From NCBI GenBank assembly GCA_026388515.1, contig JAPLJO010000114.1:1-33542 (forward strand): DNA of 33,542 nucleotides. The letters run 5' to 3'. The notes under the pieces were generated by a model. That model did not search any database. It saw only the letters and a list, made by a program, of their open reading frames with translations, and was not told the DNA's origin. This stretch comes from Deltaproteobacteria bacterium. GTDB taxonomy: Bacteria; Desulfobacterota; Syntrophia; Syntrophales; UBA2210. Within the stretch, counting starts at the first letter, position 1. Every line of letters begins with the position of its first letter. The position numbers were made by a program, and so were the translations under genes. Positions 27,387-33,542 of this stretch are shown in pieces.

Positions 27387-28610
27387 ATGAATCAGATCAG
27401 CGCAGGCGACACCGCGTGGATTCTCGTGTGTTGTTCTCTGGTGTTATTAATGACGCCGGCTCTGGCACTTTTTTATGCGGGGATGGTGAGGAGGAAGAAC
27501 GTCCTCTCCACGTTAACCATGAGCTATGTCTTTATGGCTCTTATCGGTGTTCAGTGGGTGCTGTACGGTTATTCCCTGGCCTTCGGAGCAGACATCAATG
27601 GGCTCATCGGCGGGCTGAATTTTGTGGGATTCAACGGCGTGAATGCGCTGCCTAACGCAGATTACAGCACGACCATCCCGCAGTCACTTTTCGCAGCTTT
27701 TCAGATGATGTTTGCGATCATCACCCCCGCATTGATTACCGGTGCCTTCGTGGAAAGGATAAAATTCAAAAGCTTTCTGCTGTTCAGTCTTCTCTGGGCG
27801 ACGCTGGTCTATGATCCATTGTGCCACTGGGTCTGGGGGCAGGGCGGCTGGCTGAAAACAATGGGTGTTTTGGATTTTGCCGGGGGGACTGTGGTCCATA
27901 TCGCCGCCGGCTTTTCGGCTCTCGCCTTTGCGCTGGTAATAGGTCCCCGCAAGGGCTACGGCAGGTGCCCCATGGAACCGAACAATATTCCGCTGACGGT
28001 CATCGGGGCCGGCTTGCTCTGGGTGGGCTGGTTCGGCTTTAACGCTGGTAGCGCCCTGGGAGCCAATGGCGTCGCTGTGAATGCCCTCCTGACCACCAAT
28101 ACCTCGGCGGCGACAGCGGGACTCGTCTGGATGCTGCTCTCCTGGCTGGACGGACGGCCGAGCACACTGGGGATCGCCACCGGGATGGTGGTGGGCCTGG
28201 CGGCAGTCACACCGGCCTCGGGCTACATCACCCCATTGGCATCGATGGTTGTCGGGGCGGTTGCCGCGCCAGTGTCATATTACACCATGCGTTTTCGGGA
28301 CAGACGCAAGCTGGACGAGTCGCTGGATGTATGGGCCTGTCATGGCATGTCAAGTTCATGGGGAATGATTGCCACCGGTCTCTTCGCCACCGTGGCCGTT
28401 AACAGTAGTGGCGCCAACGGACTGTTTTTCGGCAATCCCGGGCAGATAGGAATCCAGATTCTTGCCGTGATCGTCACCATCGTTTTTTCTTTCGGGATGA
28501 CCTATTTACTGGCCAAGATGCTGAGTGCAAGCATCGGATTAAGGGTAACTGCCATAGAGGAAGAAATCGGCCTGGATATCAGTTCTCACGGAGAGAGGTC
28601 CTATTCATAG
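27387..28610 (+). CDS. amtB: Ammonium transporter
   Basis: A 407-aa Amt/Mep/Rh family channel of the inner membrane. The ORF track uses a TTG at 27366; the ATG at 27387 gives MNQISAGDTAWILVCCSLVLLMTPALALFYAGMVRRKN, the normal mature-like N-terminus. The pore twin histidines are H147 (PLCHWVWGQGG) and that in VWACHGMSSSWG; FQMMFAIITPALITGAFVER is the family signature. It lacks a clear signal peptide. It is GC-richer than the kdp genes and is followed by a PII gene, the partner that normally blocks Amt pores when nitrogen is abundant. Confidence 0.96.
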   Translation: MNQISAGDTAWILVCCSLVLLMTPALALFYAGMVRRKNVLSTLTMSYVFMALIGVQWVLYGYSLAFGADINGLIGGLNFVGFNGVNALPNADYSTTIPQSLFAAFQMMFAIITPALITGAFVERIKFKSFLLFSLLWATLVYDPLCHWVWGQGGWLKTMGVLDFAGGTVVHIAAGFSALAFALVIGPRKGYGRCPMEPNNIPLTVIGAGLLWVGWFGFNAGSALGANGVAVNALLTTNTSAATAGLVWMLLSWLDGRPSTLGIATGMVVGLAAVTPASGYITPLASMVVGAVAAPVSYYTMRFRDRRKLDESLDVWACHGMSSSWGMIATGLFATVAVNSSGANGLFFGNPGQIGIQILAVIVTIVFSFGMTYLLAKMLSASIGLRVTAIEEEIGLDISSHGERSYS

Positions 28611-28672
28611 ACCTGATTCCCCGGTCACATGAGCCATTGCAATAGTCCATTTCATATGTGGGAGATGCCATT

Positions 28673-29077
28673 ATGCTGAAAAAGATTGAAGCCATTATTC
28701 GTGAAGATAAGGTCAACGATGTCAAGGAAGCTCTGGCCGAAATCGGCATTGTGGGTATGAATATGTTCGAGGTCCGCGGTCATGGACGCCAGGGAGGTAT
28801 CCAGCTGGTGGGCCGCGCCGGTACTTACCAGGTCAACATGCTGCCGAAAATACAGATCAATATTGTCTTGAGCGACCGTAATCTGGAAGATGTGATTGAG
28901 ACCATCCTGAAGTCAGCCTATACCGGGGAAACGGGAGATGGCATCATATTCGTCTACCCGGTGGAAGAGGCAATCCGCGTCCGGACCCGCGAACGGGGAC
29001 AGGGCGCCATGATGTATCCCGACGATATTGACGCAAAAAGGGACGGATTAAAGACTGACGACAGATCTTTGCCATAA
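28673..29077 (+). CDS. PII-family nitrogen regulatory protein, T-loop variant
   Basis: A 134-aa PII homologue. The ORF track begins at a GTG (28658), but GGGAG is spaced for the ATG at 28673 (MLKKIEAIIREDKVNDVKEAL). Family marks are RGHGRQ, LPKIQINIVL, TGETGDGIIFVYPV and IRVRT. Compared with E. coli GlnB, the uridylylation site Tyr51 is replaced by Gly (GRQGGIQLVGRAGTYQV), and the B-loop Lys of TGKIGDGKIF are Glu and Ile. It has about 20 extra C-terminal residues. It presumably binds AmtB's cytoplasmic face, but covalent uridylylation at the usual site is not possible. Not assignable to GlnB or GlnK. Confidence 0.9.
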   Translation: MLKKIEAIIREDKVNDVKEALAEIGIVGMNMFEVRGHGRQGGIQLVGRAGTYQVNMLPKIQINIVLSDRNLEDVIETILKSAYTGETGDGIIFVYPVEEAIRVRTRERGQGAMMYPDDIDAKRDGLKTDDRSLP

Positions 29078-29106
29078 GTCATTCTGTATAGAAGGATAGT
29101 CATACT

Positions 29107-29859
29107 ATGCACAGCCAGAGAATAATTCCATGCCTCCAGTTAAAAGGGATGGAACTTGTAAAAACATATCAATTCAAAACACCTCAACTCATCGGTGATC
29201 CCATAAGAGCCATTCGTGTATTCAACGAAAAAAAAGTAGACGAACTGATTATTCTCGATATTCAAGCGACGATGAAACAAAGAAAGCCCAACTTGCAGCT
29301 CATCACTGATATCTTGAATGAATGTTCTATGCCAGTCATGTATGGCGGCGGCATTCACAGCCTCGATGACATAAAGAGTATAGTGGACATCGGCGTTAAT
29401 AAAGTAATCCTGAACTCCTATGCAGCCGAAAACCCTCAGGCAGTCAAGATGGCAGCAGAAGAATTCGGAAGTAACCGTATTGTGGTATCCATGGATGTAA
29501 AAAAGAATTTTTTCGGCAGATATGAAGTGTGGACACATAGCGGCACGGTGAGCACAAGAATGAGCCCCATACGATATGCTGTCGAGATGGAACATATGCT
29601 ATGTGGTGAGCTGTTCCTGAACTCAATAGACAGAGATGGAACGCGTCAGGGATACGATCTGGATTTAATCAGAGAGGTATCTGAAGCGGTATCAATACCG
29701 GTGATTGCATGTGGTGGCGCAAGTAATGTGTCTGATATCATGGAAGCGCTTGAAATGAGTGGCGCCTCGGCGATTGCCGCGGGGAGTATGTTTTTGTATG
29801 ATGAAAGACGAAGAACCATATCAATAACTTTTCCCGCCTTTCAGGAACTGCACGTTTAA
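29107..29859 (+). CDS. HisF-like cyclase (WbuZ/HisF2 type), orphan
   Basis: A 250-aa TIM barrel of the HisF family. RIIPCLQLKG, LVKTYQFKTPQLIGDP, FNEKKVDELIILDI, MYGGGIHSLDDI, VVSMDVKKNFFG, SIDRDGTRQGYDL and ACGGASNVSDI follow the paralogues used in surface-sugar amidation (WbuZ/HisF2) more closely than true HisF. HisF's catalytic Asp11 is Gln11 here (CLQLK), while the second Asp (SMDVKK) is kept. No HisH-type glutaminase or sugar amidotransferase is next to it. It lies 29 bp after the PII gene on the same strand, so may be in the amtB operon. Role unknown; it might use free ammonia. Confidence 0.8.
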   Translation: MHSQRIIPCLQLKGMELVKTYQFKTPQLIGDPIRAIRVFNEKKVDELIILDIQATMKQRKPNLQLITDILNECSMPVMYGGGIHSLDDIKSIVDIGVNKVILNSYAAENPQAVKMAAEEFGSNRIVVSMDVKKNFFGRYEVWTHSGTVSTRMSPIRYAVEMEHMLCGELFLNSIDRDGTRQGYDLDLIREVSEAVSIPVIACGGASNVSDIMEALEMSGASAIAAGSMFLYDERRRTISITFPAFQELHV

Positions 29860-30572
29860 TTCAAGACAAATTATTTTTCCTCCGAAAATCACAACGATAA
29901 AGCCAAATTATGTATTATTGAAGATGTAAATCTTTTCATAGAATGTGAGATTGGTGCCTTGTTGATTAGTTGTAGAAAGCGTGTATTTTGGGAAAATAGT
30001 TCGACGCACGATTTCAGGAAAGCATGATGATTTTACTCCTTGTATAAAATCTGTTTAGTACAAGGAGAAGTTTATTATTCTGATACTGTATCCTGAGAAA
30101 TATCGGTCGTCTTGAAACACTGTGTCGCCATCATTAGGCTGGTACTTATTGTAATTTTCTTTTGTCCTGTCTCGGAATATCGTGGTCTGGAGTGAAGAAA
30201 GAACTACCTGCCCTGTAGTCAATACAATCACACTTCTTGTTTTATGACCGGATGTGGCGTTAATAAGTATCCCCTTCTTCGTCGCATCTTGGCGAAGTTT
30301 TTTTCACATGGGCACTGTCTGGTTTCAAAATTTAAACTAAACCGTGAGTGATCGTTTTCAGTACATTACCTCCTTACTGAAATCGTTAAATCTGCTCTTA
30401 CCATAGAAATATAAGACTTCAATTGGATTTATATAGAAATGGCTCTCACAGACAATAGGAGCCCTCAAAATCGCGGAACCCTAACTCTAAATGTGGTACA
30501 CTTATCGGGGGCAGACCACCCTCTTCTTGGGGAACTTTTGACAATACCTCGTCACGGAAAGGAGGATAGGAT
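29860..30572. other. Gene-poor stretch holding the remA-like remnant
   Basis: About 710 bp between the HisF-like and flavoprotein genes. Apart from the remA-like remnant, it has a 9-bp inverted repeat CTCCTTGTA/TACAAGGAG at 30036-30067 overlapping that gene's end; it has no good T run. Nothing else is supported. The block looks like decayed DNA within the island. Confidence 0.5.
30055..30361 (-). pseudogene. Decayed RemA/DUF370-like gene
   Basis: No ORF is listed here, but the minus strand encodes, across two frames, ILKPDSAHVKK then LRQDATKKGILINATSG and KTRSVIVLTTGQVVLSS, which aligns without gaps to the DUF370/RemA family (PDSAPIKR, QDAR..G, DATHGRRTRAVI, VILSS). The frames meet in a run of seven A (GTGAAAAAAACTT); removing one A restores the reading frame. 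A TAA interrupts the upstream part just before ILKPDSA. AAGGAGG at 30369-30375 lies at a suitable distance, but no proper ATG follows it. After the family core about 35 unrelated residues run to TAA at 30055. RemA proteins are small DNA-binding regulators. The context gives no target. Confidence 0.68.
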
Positions 30573-31139
30573 ATGAAGGTTATCAGCTTCAACGGCAGTC
30601 CAAGGAAAGACGGCAACACCACCACGTTGATAGGCTATCTCTTACGGGAAGTCGAGAAAGAGGGCATTGAAACGGAACTCGTTCAGCTCTCGGCAAAAGC
30701 AATTCACGGGTGCATTGCCTGCTACAAGTGTTTCGAGAATCAGGACCAGCGGTGCGCCGTGAAGAACGACGCGGCGAACGAGTATATCGAAAAGATGACA
30801 ACGGCTCAGGGTATCGTTTTGGGATCTCCCTCCTATTTTCAGGATGTAACAGCGGAGATGAAGGCCTTGATCGACCGGGCGGGCTTCGTTGGACTGGCAA
30901 ATGGAAGGATCTACAAGAACAAAATCGGGGCTTCCCTGTGCTGTTTTCGTCGCTCTGGAGGGATGCATACAATAGAAACCATGAATCATTTCTTTTTTGG
31001 TAACGAGCTTATCATCGCCGGTCGAGCATTGTGCGTTGCCAGAGACAAGGGAGATGTAGAAAAAGATGAGGAAGGCGTCAAGACCGCACAAACCCTGGGG
31101 CAAAAGATCGCTTGGATGGTGAAGAAGCTCCATAGCTGA
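30573..31139 (+). CDS. NAD(P)H-dependent FMN reductase/iron-sulfur flavoprotein-like
   Basis: A 188-aa flavodoxin-fold protein. The FMN phosphate loop is NGSPRKDGNT (7-16); GSPSYFQDVTAEMKALIDR is the second flavin block. Between them GCIACYKCF with a later Cys (C47, C50, C53, C61) gives the compact cysteine motif CX2CX2CX7C of iron-sulfur flavoproteins, suggesting a 4Fe-4S cluster passing electrons to FMN in the cytoplasm. Such proteins are common in anaerobes for redox or oxygen defence. AAGGAGG precedes the ATG by 7 bases. It is a lone gene at the right end of the island. Confidence 0.85.
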   Translation: MKVISFNGSPRKDGNTTTLIGYLLREVEKEGIETELVQLSAKAIHGCIACYKCFENQDQRCAVKNDAANEYIEKMTTAQGIVLGSPSYFQDVTAEMKALIDRAGFVGLANGRIYKNKIGASLCCFRRSGGMHTIETMNHFFFGNELIIAGRALCVARDKGDVEKDEEGVKTAQTLGQKIAWMVKKLHS

Positions 31140-31225
31140 AAGCGTGCGTCACTGCCGTTTTTGATTTATACACTCTTTCAAGTTATCGTAGCTAAGGGAA
31201 TCAGGCGCGGCCTGAAGATTCGTGG

Positions 31226-31275
31226 TTTTAATCCGTTGGTCAGGGGTTCAATTCCCCTACGGCCCACCAGTAATT
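31226..31275 (+). repeat. Right attachment repeat (tRNA-Lys 3' fragment)
   Basis: Fifty bases identical to 19694-19743. The tRNA 5' half is absent, so this is a non-functional fragment marking the distal boundary of the island. A TCAGGC/GCCTGA hairpin (31201-31215) lies just inside. Confidence 0.92.
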
Positions 31276-31278
31276 AAG

Positions 31279-31310
31279 AAGGGGTTGCAGAAATCAAATG
31301 CAACCCCTTT
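31279..31310 (+). terminator. Hairpin after the right att copy
   Basis: AAGGGGTTGCA (31279-31289) pairs perfectly with TGCAACCCCTT (31299-31309). It is homologous to, and better paired than, the hairpin after the intact tRNA-Lys. The T run is short. It is likely the original tRNA-Lys terminator, left downstream when the island inserted. Confidence 0.62.
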
Positions 31311-31396
31311 CGCTTTGCAGGGCAAGTTATCCCTACTCTTTCCACGTATTTTATTACTGTGTGCAGTCAAGTATCGGATAAAAGGTTTTGATTTGA

Positions 31397-31621
31397 TCAG
31401 AGTATTTTCCGGAGCTCATCCCGAAAGAGTTCGCAATCTCGCAGGATTTGAGCAAGGAGTCCACGCCCAATCGTCTCGCCGAGGTGTACCGGTATGACTG
31501 TGCTCCTGCCATCCGGATGGCGCAAGAAATGGTGACTGCCCTTCGTACGGATCACTTCAAAACCAAGTTTCCGAAGGGCTTTGATAAGTTGGGAACCTGT
31601 GACTGAAAGAAATCTACTCAT
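31397..31621 (-). CDS. hicA: HicA-type mRNA interferase toxin
   Basis: A 74-aa double-stranded-RNA-binding-like toxin. LIKALRKLGFEVIRTKGSHHFLRHPDG contains the family motif with the catalytic His (H30 or H31), followed by IPVHLGETIGRGLLAQILRD. HicA cleaves mRNA and stops growth when free. Its start overlaps the antitoxin gene by four bases. Order is antitoxin then toxin, the reverse of E. coli hicAB but common elsewhere. It lies outside the right att repeat. Confidence 0.93.
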   Translation of the reverse strand: MSRFLSVTGSQLIKALRKLGFEVIRTKGSHHFLRHPDGRSTVIPVHLGETIGRGLLAQILRDCELFRDELRKIL

Positions 31622-31827
31622 GAGGAGACGGCCACACGCTGAATGCCAATGAATTCGTTTGATACGGGTTCCTCAACCTCGAGACAGAGCTGTATAGCTT
31701 CTTTCACTCGTTTCATCAGCACATCAAGGGATTTAGCTTGTGTATGGCATCCTCGCAGCTCGGGGACAGAGGCAACAAAATAGCCGTCTTCATCCCTTTC
31801 TATTACCACATTGAATTCTCTGGTCAT
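31618..31827 (-). CDS. hicB: HicB-type antitoxin
   Basis: A 69-aa partial-RNase-H-fold antitoxin: FNVVIERDEDGYFVASVPELRGCHTQAKSLDVLMKRVKEAIQLCLE is the HicB core. It has no long C-terminal DNA-binding domain, so it may be the short form, with autoregulation uncertain. A GGAGG site precedes the ATG, and TATAAT on the minus strand about 25 bp upstream is a candidate -10. It is co-transcribed with hicA. Confidence 0.92.
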   Translation of the reverse strand: MTREFNVVIERDEDGYFVASVPELRGCHTQAKSLDVLMKRVKEAIQLCLEVEEPVSNEFIGIQRVAVSS

Positions 31828-31917
31828 CTTTGAAAACCTCCATCAACATTATATTGTGGGAAGTATATCATGGGGTGTGAAACATTTCATTTTTTTCTTG
31901 ATCGAACGTCAGCGTTG

Positions 31918-31943
31918 AGGCGCGCGGTTTGCCCGCGTCGCCT
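31918..31943. repeat. GC-rich hairpin between hicB and the decarboxylase gene
   Basis: AGGCGCGCGG pairs with CCGCGTCGCCT with one bulged base. It lies after the decarboxylase gene on the minus strand, but lacks an adjacent T run, so it is at best an atypical terminator. Confidence 0.4.
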
Positions 31944-32005
31944 GAACCGGATGGTTCGGATTTGCTTTCCCTGATTTTTACCATAAAGATGCAGGAAGTC
32001 GATGG

Positions 32006-33346
32006 TTATTTAATGACGGTTGCGATTCGATCCCTGACCGGTATATTCTCGGATTGAAGTCCGGGGGATTGTCCGTGCAACTCGAATTTCAATTTGACGT
32101 GTGGCCTGAAAATCATGCAATGGGTGGATCCGCCAAAGTGGAACATTCCCAGTTGCTCGCCCTTTTTTACATGCTGCCCCTCATGGACGGTTATGTCGTT
32201 GGATGACACTTCAGCCATGCCGACAAAAATGATGCACATCAAACCGATGTCCGGATTGTCGGCCTCGATGAAGATCAATGCTCTGGACGCCACCTGCGTA
32301 ATGTAGCCCTGGGAATCATTGGGGCCCGCCGGGTCAAAACCTTCAGACAGGGCTTCAGCATAATACGAGCCGTCAATCAGGCGGGTTTTTACAATTCTTC
32401 CGCTGACAGGACTGTGCCAGCGGTGGTAGCTCAACGCGCTCAGAAAAGCCTGATACACCGTGCCGCCCGCAAACTGTCCGGCAAGGGGGTCCATCGCCAT
32501 AATATGCTGCAACGAATAAGGCTGGGCTTTGATCCAGAACATGTCCGCAAGTTTCACGTCTTTTGCTATCCTGTATGGAGCGGATTCACAGGCGTTCGCG
32601 ATAACCGCATCATCATCAGGGCGCGCCACAGGACGCCGCTCCTCCCGAATTTTTCTGGTGAAAAAATCATCCCATGAGGAAAATCCATAGTAGGGCAAAT
32701 TGGGATCGCATATAAAATCCTTCACAAATAAAGGCATCGCCGCTTTGGCGTCTCGCCCGAACCATCCTTTCTCGGGATCGTCATTTAACACATAGCGGGA
32801 GTCCGCCGAACTCAAGAATATGGCCCATTGATTCAATATTTTTTTTAACTGTCGGTTCACCTTTTCATTCAAGAAAGCCGTGGTTCCGGCAGGCGTACCC
32901 ATGGGCCAGTCAAGGATGGCATTGATAGGAAAACCAACCAGGCCGGTTTTATTGAATTCAGGTGCAATGGTCAAAATCCGGTTCATTACCTGAAGCATCT
33001 GGCGATAGTTTTTTATCTGGGGCTTCCCGGTAGGGTCCTTGCTGAAAGATTTATTGTGCGGCACTTGATCAAACATCTGATTGAACAACATATATAATTC
33101 CGGGTCTTCTTCTATTATCTTTTTGAATTCCTGAATGACAGGCAACAATGGTTCTTTTGCGGATTCCGTTCCCTCGGTCAGCTTTGCCATCCATTGATCG
33201 AAAAACAACTGATCTGACGGCAGCCATTGTCCCACGCTGTAAGGCGCAGAATTTTCAGGCGATGCGGCAACCGCTTTGTATCCGGGAAACAGGCAGATAA
33301 AAGCCAGCACCAATGAGGTAACGAAAAATAAGGTATTCCTTTTCAT
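32006..33346 (-). CDS. Exported phosphatidylserine decarboxylase-family protein, PsiD-like
   Basis: A 446-aa pyruvoyl-type decarboxylase homologue. Residues 1-28 form a signal peptide (positive start, hydrophobic core, AVAA). Residues 60-200 match the extra N-terminal domain of fungal PsiD-like enzymes (DPELYMLFNQMF, DPTGKPQI, GFPINAILDWPMGTPAG, ILNQWAIFLSS, GWFG). The C-terminal half is the decarboxylase domain: SWDDFFTRKI, LSYHRWHSPVSG with H308 and H311, and MFHFGGSTHCMIF, whose GGST has the Ser (S407) expected to become the pyruvoyl group on self-cleavage. GGAGG precedes the ATG. Relatives act on phosphatidylserine or tryptophan; the substrate here is unknown. Export to the periplasm is unusual. 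Confidence 0.85.
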   Translation of the reverse strand: MKRNTLFFVTSLVLAFICLFPGYKAVAASPENSAPYSVGQWLPSDQLFFDQWMAKLTEGTESAKEPLLPVIQEFKKIIEEDPELYMLFNQMFDQVPHNKSFSKDPTGKPQIKNYRQMLQVMNRILTIAPEFNKTGLVGFPINAILDWPMGTPAGTTAFLNEKVNRQLKKILNQWAIFLSSADSRYVLNDDPEKGWFGRDAKAAMPLFVKDFICDPNLPYYGFSSWDDFFTRKIREERRPVARPDDDAVIANACESAPYRIAKDVKLADMFWIKAQPYSLQHIMAMDPLAGQFAGGTVYQAFLSALSYHRWHSPVSGRIVKTRLIDGSYYAEALSEGFDPAGPNDSQGYITQVASRALIFIEADNPDIGLMCIIFVGMAEVSSNDITVHEGQHVKKGEQLGMFHFGGSTHCMIFRPHVKLKFELHGQSPGLQSENIPVRDRIATVIK

Positions 33347-33542
33347 GTAGCTACGCCTCCAAAAGGATTTTGCTTCAGCAAAGTATTTTCATTTTTCCGT
33401 TTTCATTATGTGTCCGAACGCTTGAGCATCACCGGTCCCGTGAGGGGCGCTTGCGAACCTTACTGGGTACGGTGGATGCTTTTGTTCGGGCTGCCTTTTT
33501 TGTAATCCTTTCCGGTTTCTTGGTGGAGACCACGGCTTGTTG

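Larger units (their letters stand above)
19694..31275. mobile_element. 11.5-kb genomic island integrated in tRNA-Lys
   Basis: A perfect 50-bp direct repeat, made of the tRNA-Lys 3' half plus six following bases, lies at 19694-19743 and 31226-31275. Between them sequence composition changes visibly: gene-poor AT-rich ends, AT-richer kdp genes, and GC-richer amtB-glnB, unlike the uniform GC-rich aro-trp operon. Cargo: kdpABC, truncated kdpD, amtB, a PII gene, a HisF-like gene, a remA-like remnant and a flavoprotein gene. No integrase, excisionase or relaxase is recognisable, so the element is probably decayed or moved in trans. Confidence 0.82.

Noticed and set aside
30036-30067. Inverted repeat CTCCTTGTA/TACAAGGAG as an insertion-sequence end or integrase site
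   Set aside because: Only one copy, no transposase or target duplication; it overlaps the end of the remA-like remnant.
31222-31497. 91-aa plus-strand ORF across the right att repeat
   Set aside because: It translates the tRNA fragment and hairpin and overlaps hicA in the opposite direction; no domain.
1-33542. CRISPR arrays, rRNA genes or insertion sequences
   Set aside because: No regularly spaced repeats, rRNA-like segments or transposase genes were seen on either strand.

Overview
The window looks like a chromosome segment of a Gram-negative bacterium, most plausibly a deltaproteobacterium (Desulfobacterota-like); that placement is an impression from protein flavour and gene order, not a computed result. 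The first ~19.6 kb are GC-rich and densely packed. A visibly more AT-rich block follows, inserted at a tRNA-Lys gene.

Region 1 (1-3959, minus strand): a hypothetical sugar-isomerase-like TIM-barrel protein, an OppB/DppB-type permease, a broken OppC/DppC-type permease (internal deletion plus frameshift) and a TatD nuclease form one tight transcription unit. Downstream is thiN (thiamine pyrophosphokinase, cut by the window edge) with its own promoter, a TPP riboswitch and a terminator that competes with the aptamer for a 10-nt stretch.

Region 2 (4051-19553, plus strand): an aromatic amino acid supraoperon, aroF-aroB-pheA-aroD-aroE-aroA-aroK-aroC-trpE-trpG-trpD-trpC-trpF-trpB-trpA-tyrA. It encodes all seven steps from PEP and erythrose-4-phosphate to chorismate and the Phe, Tyr and Trp branches, lacking only the final aminotransferase. 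Most genes overlap by ATGA. Two short leader-peptide genes absent from the ORF track were found by reading the sequence. The first lies before aroF and is packed with Tyr and Phe codons. The second lies between aroC and trpE and has three consecutive Trp codons. Each is followed by competing hairpins and a T-rich terminator. The operon therefore appears to carry two amino-acid-sensing attenuators in series: one for the whole pathway, and one (with a candidate internal promoter) for the Trp branch and tyrA.

Region 3 (19661-31275): an intact tRNA-Lys(UUU), whose 3' 50 bp are repeated perfectly 11.5 kb downstream. The two copies bracket a genomic island with no recognisable integrase: kdpA-kdpB-kdpC, a KdpD lacking its histidine kinase (no kdpE), amtB and a variant PII gene behind a sigma-54 promoter, an orphan HisF-like cyclase, a decayed RemA/DUF370-like gene and an iron-sulfur-flavoprotein-like reductase. 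The cargo is mainly K+ and ammonium uptake.

Region 4 (31279-33542): beyond the second tRNA fragment are a hicB-hicA toxin-antitoxin pair and an exported phosphatidylserine-decarboxylase-family protein with the two-domain layout of PsiD-type tryptophan decarboxylases, both on the minus strand.
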